33,593 nt of DNA. It comes from an uncultured Rhodospirillales bacterium (GTDB taxonomy: Bacteria > Pseudomonadota > Alphaproteobacteria > Acetobacterales > Acetobacteraceae). Made by a program: the position numbers and the translations under genes. The notes below the pieces were generated by a model. It was not told the origin of the DNA. It searched no databases and saw nothing but the letters and a program-made list of their open reading frames with translations. Location: the NCBI GenBank assembly GCA_945957135.1, contig CAMFLK010000012.1, forward strand, positions 1-33,593, given 5' to 3'. Positions within the stretch are counted from its first letter, which is position 1. The number at the start of each line of letters is the position of its first letter. Of the stretch, positions 27,472 through 33,593 are shown piece by piece.

Positions 27472-29016
27472 ATGAACGTCGATGACAAGGCGGAGCTTCC
27501 CGGCAGCCGGCGGCGGGAGCCGGCCCATGCCCGCCATGTCGGCGCGGTGGCCGATGACGAGCCCATCGCCGTCAGCATCTACCTCAAGCCGGTGGACGTG
27601 CTGCCCGACCCGACCGAGGACGACCGCCAGGCGATGCGGCGGACCATGTCCGAGCACCGGGCGGAGGCGCATCGCGACGGCATCGCCGCCATCGCCGAAT
27701 TCGCCGCCGGCGCCGGGCTGGAGGTGACGCTGGCCGACCCGGCGCGGCGGCTGGTGCGCCTCGCCGGCCCGGCGGCGCGCATGCAGGCGGCCTTCGGCAC
27801 CACGCTGGAACGCTGCGAGGAGGAGGGGCACAGCTTCCGCTGCCGGGTGGGCAAGCTGCACGTGCCGCACCGGCTGCTGCCGTTCATCGAGAGCGTGCTG
27901 GGCCTCGACGACCGGCCCGCCGGCCGCCGCCGCGAGCCGGAGATCGAGCCGCAGGACGACACGGCGCCCGCCACCTCGCCCGCCCTGCCGCCCGGCCAGG
28001 TCGGCCAGCTCTACAAATTCCCCCCCGGCGTCACCGGCGCCGGCCAGACCGTCGCGCTGATCGAGCTGGGCGGCGGGTATTTCGAGGCCGACCTCGTGGC
28101 CGTGGGCATCGACCCGAAGATGGTCACCGCCGTCAGCGTCGATGGCGCGGTGAACCAGCAGGTGATGTCGCGCGCCCACAAGGAAGTGGCGCTGGACATC
28201 CAGGTGGTGGCCGGCGTCGCGCCGGGGGCGCGGATCGTGGTCTATTTCGCCCCCAACAGCCAGGCCGGCTTCGCGGACGCGATCAGCATGGCGGTGCACG
28301 ACGCCGCCAACCGGCCGGGCGTGATCTCCATCTCCTGGGGCATGGGCGAGGGCGGCTTCGCCTCCGGCGCCATCCGCACCATCAACGCGGCGCTGGAGGA
28401 CGCGGCCAGGCTGGGCATCCCCGTCTTCGTCGCCGCCGGCGACTATCTGGCCACGGATGGGGTGGCGGACGGCAAGGCGCATGTGCAGTTCCCCGCCTCC
28501 AGCCCCTTCGTGGTGTCCTGCGGCGGCACCGCGCTGGCGCTGACCGATGCCGCGATTTCCGACGAGATCGTGTGGAACACCGGCGCGCGCGGCACCGGCG
28601 GCGGCATCAGCGACGTGTTCGACGTGCCGGATTTCCAGCAGGCGGTGGCCCTGCCGGCCAGCGTCAACGGCGGGCGCAAGGGCAGGGGGGTGCCGGACGT
28701 GGCGGGCAGCGCCGCCTCGGTGAACGGCTACGCCATCCACCTCAACGGCGTGCTGCTCGCCATGGGCGGCACCAGCGCGGTGGCCCCGCTCTGGGCCGGG
28801 CTGGTGGCGCTGATCAACGAGCGGGCGAAGCGGCCGGTGGGGTTCCTCACTCCCTTCCTCTACGCCAACCCGCATCTGCTCCGCCCCGTGGTGTCCGGCC
28901 ACAACCGCCCGCCCGGCTCGGCCATCGGCTATGACGGCGCGGCGCCGTGGAACGCCTGCACCGGCCTGGGCGTGCCCGACGGCGCGGCGCTGTTCGCCGC
29001 CCTGACCGGCACATGA
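27472..29016 (+). CDS. Sedolisin / kumamolisin-like peptidase (family S53) with prodomain
   Basis: EVALD (Glu/Asp), FVAAGDYLATDG (Asp), GGTSAVAPLWAGLVA (Ser); prodomain RLVRLAGPAARMQAAFGTTLERCEEEGHSFRCRVGKLHVP; GGAGGA SD. Confidence 0.92.
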   Translation: MNVDDKAELPGSRRREPAHARHVGAVADDEPIAVSIYLKPVDVLPDPTEDDRQAMRRTMSEHRAEAHRDGIAAIAEFAAGAGLEVTLADPARRLVRLAGPAARMQAAFGTTLERCEEEGHSFRCRVGKLHVPHRLLPFIESVLGLDDRPAGRRREPEIEPQDDTAPATSPALPPGQVGQLYKFPPGVTGAGQTVALIELGGGYFEADLVAVGIDPKMVTAVSVDGAVNQQVMSRAHKEVALDIQVVAGVAPGARIVVYFAPNSQAGFADAISMAVHDAANRPGVISISWGMGEGGFASGAIRTINAALEDAARLGIPVFVAAGDYLATDGVADGKAHVQFPASSPFVVSCGGTALALTDAAISDEIVWNTGARGTGGGISDVFDVPDFQQAVALPASVNGGRKGRGVPDVAGSAASVNGYAIHLNGVLLAMGGTSAVAPLWAGLVALINERAKRPVGFLTPFLYANPHLLRPVVSGHNRPPGSAIGYDGAAPWNACTGLGVPDGAALFAALTGT

Positions 29017-29930
29017 TCGCGCCCCTGCTGATCCTGCTGGCCAGCCTCGCCGCGCCGCTGGCCGTTCCCCTGGCCCAGGCGGCGGGGTTCGACTGCGCGG
29101 CCGCCGCCAGCCGGACGGAGCGGCTGATCTGCGCCAACCCCGCCCTGTCCGCCGCCGACAGCGAACTCTCCGCCGCCCTCGGCGCGGCGCTGGCCGCCAG
29201 CCCCCACCCGCAGACCGTGCGCATCGACCAGCGGCGCTGGATCGCCTCGGCGCGCGACAAGTCGATGAGCCCGGCCGACCTGCTGCAGCTCTACCGCACC
29301 CGCACCGCGGCGCTGCGCGCGGTGGTGGCCGAGCGCGCGGTGATGGACCGGGCGCTGGACGGCGGCATGCCCGCCAGCTGCGTGCCGCTGATCGCCGTCG
29401 GCGGCAGCTGCGCCGTGGCCGGCAGCGGCGAGCTCGACCCGCCCGGCGGCCCCCGCCTGCGCTGGCGCATCCAGCGCTGGAGCGAGGGCGGGCAGACCCT
29501 GGCCGAGGGGGTGATGGTGTTCAGCGGCGAGGGCGCCACCACCCGCCTGCTCACCTGGGCGGCCGAGGAGGGCGCGGTGTTCGACCCGCCGGCCCTGATC
29601 ACCACCGCCTGGGCCGTGCTGCTCGACCTGCCCGGCCACAAATCCGGCAGCGGCAATTTCTCGGCCGAGAGCCTGTTCGTGCTGCGCGAGGGCGCGTGGC
29701 GCGAGGTGGATATCAGCGTCTGGCTCGACCAGATGGAGGCGCGGCTGCCGCGCGGCCTGGGCGCCTGGAAGGGCATCTTTCCCGACTGGGCGAAGATGAC
29801 GGCGGACACCCCGCTCTGGCGGCAAGGCGACGGCAATTGCTGCCCCACCGGCGGCGCCGCCCATGCCGTGCTGCGGCTGGACGGCGACCGCATCACCCTG
29901 GTCACCCTGCAACGCGACAACAGGCCGTGA
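29013..29930 (+). CDS. Secreted protein with N-terminal LprI-like (DUF1311) region and unknown C-terminal region
   Basis: Signal peptide; FDCAAAASRTERLICANPALSAADSELSAALGAAL...QRRWIASARD; ATGA overlap with the S53 gene. Confidence 0.75.
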   Translation: MIAPLLILLASLAAPLAVPLAQAAGFDCAAAASRTERLICANPALSAADSELSAALGAALAASPHPQTVRIDQRRWIASARDKSMSPADLLQLYRTRTAALRAVVAERAVMDRALDGGMPASCVPLIAVGGSCAVAGSGELDPPGGPRLRWRIQRWSEGGQTLAEGVMVFSGEGATTRLLTWAAEEGAVFDPPALITTAWAVLLDLPGHKSGSGNFSAESLFVLREGAWREVDISVWLDQMEARLPRGLGAWKGIFPDWAKMTADTPLWRQGDGNCCPTGGAAHAVLRLDGDRITLVTLQRDNRP

Positions 29931-30358
29931 CGCCCCGCCGCCTGGCGCCGCCGGAGATGGACGCCGCCGCGGACATCCACCGCATCGCCTTCGCCGAACG
30001 GCTGCCCATGCTGGCCGGGCTGCACACGCCGGCGGAAACCCGTGCCTTCTTTCGCGACGCCCTGTTCCCACGCTGCGAATTCTGGGGCATCGGCACGCCG
30101 CTCCAGGGCTTCATCGCCCTCGCGCCGGGCTGGGTGGAGCAGTTCTACGTGCTGCCGCCGGCGCAGGGCCGCGGCATCGGCGACGCCCTGCTGCGCCACG
30201 CCCAGTCCCGCCAACGCGAACTGCGGCTATGGACCTTCCAGCGCAACGCCCCGGCCCGCCGCTTCTACGAACGCCGCGGCTTCGTCGCCATCGATGAAAC
30301 CGACGGCAGCGGCAACGAGGAGCGCGATCCGGACGTGCTGTATCGCTGGACTGCTTGA
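29927..30358 (+). CDS. GNAT family N-acetyltransferase
   Basis: WVEQFYVLPPAQGRGIGDALLRHAQSR...LWTFQRNAPARRFYERRGFVAID; GTG start overlapping the upstream TGA. Confidence 0.88.
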   Translation: MTPRRLAPPEMDAAADIHRIAFAERLPMLAGLHTPAETRAFFRDALFPRCEFWGIGTPLQGFIALAPGWVEQFYVLPPAQGRGIGDALLRHAQSRQRELRLWTFQRNAPARRFYERRGFVAIDETDGSGNEERDPDVLYRWTA

Positions 30359-30510
30359 GAGGCGTGCCCGCCTTCTCGCGAGCACGGCGCCCTGCGGGTG
30401 GAAGGCCGGGGCAGGAAAGGCGCATCGGCCGTGATGGGCGAGCCGAGGCGAGGCGGCAGGGTACGCGTTGGCGGGCGCCGGGGGCGATGGTCCCCGCCGA
30501 TCATGTCCTG

Positions 30511-30542
30511 CGCCGACGCCTCCCTTTCGAAAGGCGTCGGCG
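30511..30542. promoter_or_regulatory. Perfect 11-bp inverted repeat upstream of the VOC gene
   Basis: CGCCGACGCCT-CCCTTTCGAA-AGGCGTCGGCG, followed by TATAAGG at 30549. Confidence 0.5.
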
Positions 30543-30587
30543 AGGACTATAAGGACGCGGCAGGGCAACCATGCGGCAGAGGAAGCG

Positions 30588-30950
30588 ATGCGGATCGAAG
30601 GTCTCAATCACGTCCAATTGGCAATGCCTGCCGGCGAGGAGGATGCCGCACGCCGCTTCTACGCGGATGTCATCGGCATTCCGGAAGTTGCCAAGCCGGC
30701 GCATTTGGCCAAGCGGGGTGGATGCTGGTTTGAACGCGGGGCGCTCAAGGTGCATCTCGGAGTGGAGCAAGACTTTCGACCCGCAAAGAAGGCCCATCCC
30801 GCATTCACGGTCACGGACCTGCCCGCGCTTGTCGCGCGGATCGAAGCCGCCGGATTTCGCGTGGTCGAGGACGAACCGCTGGAAGGCTACAGCCGGTGCT
30901 ACGTTGCCGACCCGTTTGGTAACCGCATCGAACTGATGGAGCCGGCCTGA
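30588..30950 (+). CDS. VOC / glyoxalase-fold protein
   Basis: MRIEGLNHVQLAMPAGEEDAARRFYADVIGIPEV...YVADPFGNRIELMEPA. Confidence 0.92.
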   Translation: MRIEGLNHVQLAMPAGEEDAARRFYADVIGIPEVAKPAHLAKRGGCWFERGALKVHLGVEQDFRPAKKAHPAFTVTDLPALVARIEAAGFRVVEDEPLEGYSRCYVADPFGNRIELMEPA

Positions 30951-31095
30951 CCGAAAAGCCGCCGATCCCCGATCGACGACCCCACAAGAGACGGACGGCG
31001 ACCTTCGGGTGTCATTCCGCCCCCACCCGCACCCGGCCACCGGGGGCATCTTTCGACAGCGCCAGGCACGATCACCAAGGCGAAGGAGCCGACGT

Positions 31096-31224
31096 AATAC
31101 CGGCGGCACGAAGCGATGACTCTTCCATCGCTGAGGGACGCAGGTATCGCGCGCCGGGTTGGCCGGCGGCGGCGCGCCAAACGAAGACTCATATCAACGG
31201 TCATTCTTCATGGCCGTTGATATA
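31096..31224. repeat. Three-hairpin interspersed repeat, copy 2
   Basis: Same orientation and register as 11106-11234 (offset 19990), no gaps, 13 mismatches. Confidence 0.95.
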
Positions 31225-31297
31225 ACACGACCGTGGATTGACTTTGTTACATCCGCGCCCCGACCATCCCGCGCGGCCAATCCAAAAGGGGGCGACG

Positions 31298-32467
31298 ATG
31301 AGGAACGTCTTGGCGCGTCTGCTCGGGCTGCTGCTGCTCCTCGCGCCCGCCCCGCTGCTGGCCCAGCCGGCCGCCCCGGTCACCACCACCTCGCCCGCCA
31401 CCGCCCCCACCCCGGCGAGCGCCGACTCCCGCTGCCTCGGCGATCCGCCCAGCGCCGTGCCGCCGGGCAATGCCCGCGTCACCGTCTCCTGGACCGCCTT
31501 CAGCCCCGGCGCGGCGGGAACCTGGCGGCCGGACGCCTCCACCGCCATCTGGCAGCCGCGCGGCGGCGAGGTGCTGTTCACCCTCACCTCGCTCGACGGC
31601 ACGGCGCCTTCGCTGCGCGACGTGCTGGTCTGCTTCCGCCTGCGCGGGGCGATGCAGGGCTGGACCACCGCCTTCGGCCCGCTGCGCACCGTGCAGATCG
31701 GCCCCAACGCCATCACCTACGGCGCCCGCGTGCCCGACCTGCCGCCGGCCGCCGAGAACTGGTTCCGCCGCGTGGTCGGCGGCGCCCAGGCCGGCGAATA
31801 TGCCGGGCTGTGGATCGTGCCGATCGCCGATTTCCGCGTGCTCGGCGATGCCGGCGGCGCGCGGCTCGACGCGATGCTGCCGCTGGGCATCACCAGCCTG
31901 TCCTTCTCCACCCTGGTCAGCGTGGCCGGCGTGGTGCTGGCGCTGGCCGTGCTCTACGGCTTCGGCCGCCGCCGCGCGGTGCCGGGCAGCGACGTGGTGC
32001 TGACCCTGATCTCCACCCGCGACGGCCATGCCAGCCTGTCCCAGCTGCAGATGCTGGTCTGGACCTTCGTGGTCGGCTGGGGCGGCGCCTATGTGATGGC
32101 GCTGAAGGGCGACCTGATCGAGGTCAGCATGGGCACGCTGATCCTGCTGGGCATTTCCGGCGTGGCGGCGCTGGCCACCAAGGCGAAGGAGGCCGGCGTG
32201 ATCGGCGCCGCGCCCCCGCCGCCGCCCCCGCCGCCCGGCCAGGCCGCCCCCCGCTTTCCCGCCTGGTCCGACCTGGTGGTGACCGATAACGGCCCCGCCA
32301 CGATCGACATGACCCGGTTGCAGATGCTGTTCTTCACCGCCATCGGCGCGGTGTTCGTCACGCTGAAGATCCTCACCAGCCAGCACATCCCGGAATTCCC
32401 GGACAACTTCCTGCTCTTGATGGGCATCAGCAACGGCGTTTATCTGACCGCCAAGTTCATTCCATAG
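31298..32467 (+). CDS. Membrane protein of unknown function: signal peptide, extracytoplasmic domain, duplicated two-helix unit
   Basis: Signal MRNVLARLLGLLLLLAPAPLLAQ; repeated LQML-N27-GIS units; poly-Pro linker. Confidence 0.8.
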   Translation: MRNVLARLLGLLLLLAPAPLLAQPAAPVTTTSPATAPTPASADSRCLGDPPSAVPPGNARVTVSWTAFSPGAAGTWRPDASTAIWQPRGGEVLFTLTSLDGTAPSLRDVLVCFRLRGAMQGWTTAFGPLRTVQIGPNAITYGARVPDLPPAAENWFRRVVGGAQAGEYAGLWIVPIADFRVLGDAGGARLDAMLPLGITSLSFSTLVSVAGVVLALAVLYGFGRRRAVPGSDVVLTLISTRDGHASLSQLQMLVWTFVVGWGGAYVMALKGDLIEVSMGTLILLGISGVAALATKAKEAGVIGAAPPPPPPPPGQAAPRFPAWSDLVVTDNGPATIDMTRLQMLFFTAIGAVFVTLKILTSQHIPEFPDNFLLLMGISNGVYLTAKFIP

Positions 32468-32477
32468 GCGGTACCCC

Positions 32478-33233
32478 ATGACTTTCGATTTTCGCGGCCG
32501 GCGGGTCGTGGTCGCCGGCGGCAGCCGGGGCATCGGGCGGGCCATCGCCCTCGGCTTCGCCGAGGCCGGCGCGGCGGTCTCCATCTGCGCCCGCGGGGCC
32601 GCGGCGCTGGAAGCCACGCGCGCCGAACTCGCCGCCTTCGGCAACCCCGTCCACGCGGCACCCTGCGACCTCGCGGACGCCGCCGCCATCGCCGCCTATA
32701 TCCCCGCGGCCGCCGCCGCGCTGGGCGGCATCGACGTGCTGGTGAACAACGCCAGCGGCTTCGGCTGGTCCGACGACGAGGAAAGCTGGAAACTCAGCAT
32801 CGACGTGGACGTGATGGCGGTGGTCCGCGCCTCCCACGCCGCCATGCCGTTCCTGGAGCAGGCCGAGGCCGCCGCCATCGTCAACATCGCCTCCGGCTCC
32901 GGCCTCAACCCCTCCGCCCGCAACCCCGCCTACGGCGCCGCCAAGGCCGCGGTGATCCACTACACCCGCACCCAGGCCGCCCTGCTCGCCGCCACGGGCA
33001 TCCGCGCCAACTGCGTCGCCCCCGGCTCCATCGAATTCCCCGGCGGCCTGTGGGAACAACGCCGCACCAGCGACCCCGCGCTGTACCAGGCCACCCTGGC
33101 CACCTGCCCGGCCGGCCGCATGGGCCGGGCCGAGGAAGTCGCCAACGTGGTGCTGTTCCTGGCCTCGCCCCTGGCGAGCTGGGTGACGGCGCAGATCGTG
33201 GGGGTGAACGGAGGGCAGGGGCTGCGTCGGTAA
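32478..33233 (+). CDS. Short-chain dehydrogenase/reductase (SDR family)
   Basis: VVVAGGSRGIGRAIALGFAEAG cofactor motif; LVNNASG; Ser-x12-YGAAK catalytic pattern. Confidence 0.94.
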   Translation: MTFDFRGRRVVVAGGSRGIGRAIALGFAEAGAAVSICARGAAALEATRAELAAFGNPVHAAPCDLADAAAIAAYIPAAAAALGGIDVLVNNASGFGWSDDEESWKLSIDVDVMAVVRASHAAMPFLEQAEAAAIVNIASGSGLNPSARNPAYGAAKAAVIHYTRTQAALLAATGIRANCVAPGSIEFPGGLWEQRRTSDPALYQATLATCPAGRMGRAEEVANVVLFLASPLASWVTAQIVGVNGGQGLRR

Positions 33234-33260
33234 GAGTGAAGGCGAAGGCAGGAAGAAAGC

Positions 33261-33284
33261 GCTTCTTTTTTGAAAAAAAGAAGC
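33261..33284 (+). terminator. Terminator-like hairpin downstream of the SDR gene
   Basis: GCTTCTTTTTT-GA-AAAAAAGAAGC perfect 11-bp arms, then CAAAAAACTTTTTTC, 27 nt after the stop. Confidence 0.65.
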
Positions 33285-33341
33285 AAAAAACTTTTTTCTA
33301 TTGGGACCTTGCGTCGGCGCTATTGTACGAATGATCCCTAT

Positions 33342-33422
33342 CGTCATGGCCGTGCTTGACACGGCCGGCCCGCCGCGACCCCTTGTCGCGGCGGGCTGGC
33401 CGGGACAAGCACGGCCATGACG
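33342..33422. repeat. REP-like long palindrome
   Basis: 38-nt arms with 3 mismatches and a 5-nt loop: CGTCATGGCCGTGCTTGACACGGCCGGCCCGCCGCGAC-CCCTT-GTCGCGGCGGGCTGGCCGGGACAAGCACGGCCATGACG. Confidence 0.9.
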
Positions 33423-33593
33423 GGAATGAGTCGTAATAGGCTGATTTTTCAGTAATATGTTGAAATTCGGCGCGCTGGATGCGAGCGGGGGCGCGGCGCG
33501 AAAATTTTTTGCGGGGATGTGTTTTTTTATCTTGCCAACCGTCGGTGAGCGTGGGAAACGGAGGGCAGCAATTTCACAAACTGACAGGAGACC

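Noticed and set aside
32205-32245. Near-homopolymeric CCG/CCC run as a possible microsatellite
   Set aside because: Encodes the in-frame poly-Pro linker of the membrane protein; ordinary low-complexity coding sequence in a GC-rich genome.
33429-33540. AT-rich stretch with T-runs after the REP-like palindrome
   Set aside because: Probably the upstream region of a gene outside the window; no specific motif could be supported.

Overview
GC-rich bacterial window, probably alphaproteobacterial and Acetobacteraceae-like (inferred from gene content and codon bias). It reads as a catabolic/transport island. (1) A minus-strand cluster encodes a class IV aminotransferase, an acyl-CoA ligase, LivF, a fused LivM-LivG and LivH, with a divergent LivK-type binding protein. 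(2) A DUF6311-like membrane protein converges on a methyltransferase with a C-terminal DUF4214-like segment. (3) A ferritin-like protein follows. (4) A minus-strand Dpp/Opp-type peptide ABC transporter is divergent from (5) a plus-strand operon of Rieske protein, sugar-type ABC transporter and two tandem amidohydrolases. (6) A fused HyuA-HyuB/5-oxoprolinase-like protein lies near a pyroglutamyl peptidase and a kumamolisin-like S53 peptidase. (7) LprI-like, GNAT, VOC, a membrane protein with a duplicated two-helix unit, and an SDR complete the window. The most interesting non-coding signal is a ~129-bp element present twice (11106-11234 and 31096-31224, about 90% identical by hand alignment). 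It has three predicted hairpins and at least one compensatory base-pair change between copies. Other notable signals are a 17-codon leader ORF with a strong Shine-Dalgarno whose stop overlaps the Rieske start (ATGA), a stop-codon palindrome between convergent genes, a tandem duplication that copies a C-terminus plus stop, terminator-like repeats at both window ends, and a REP-like palindrome near the right end. No recognisable transcription factor, tRNA, rRNA, transposase or CRISPR array was seen.
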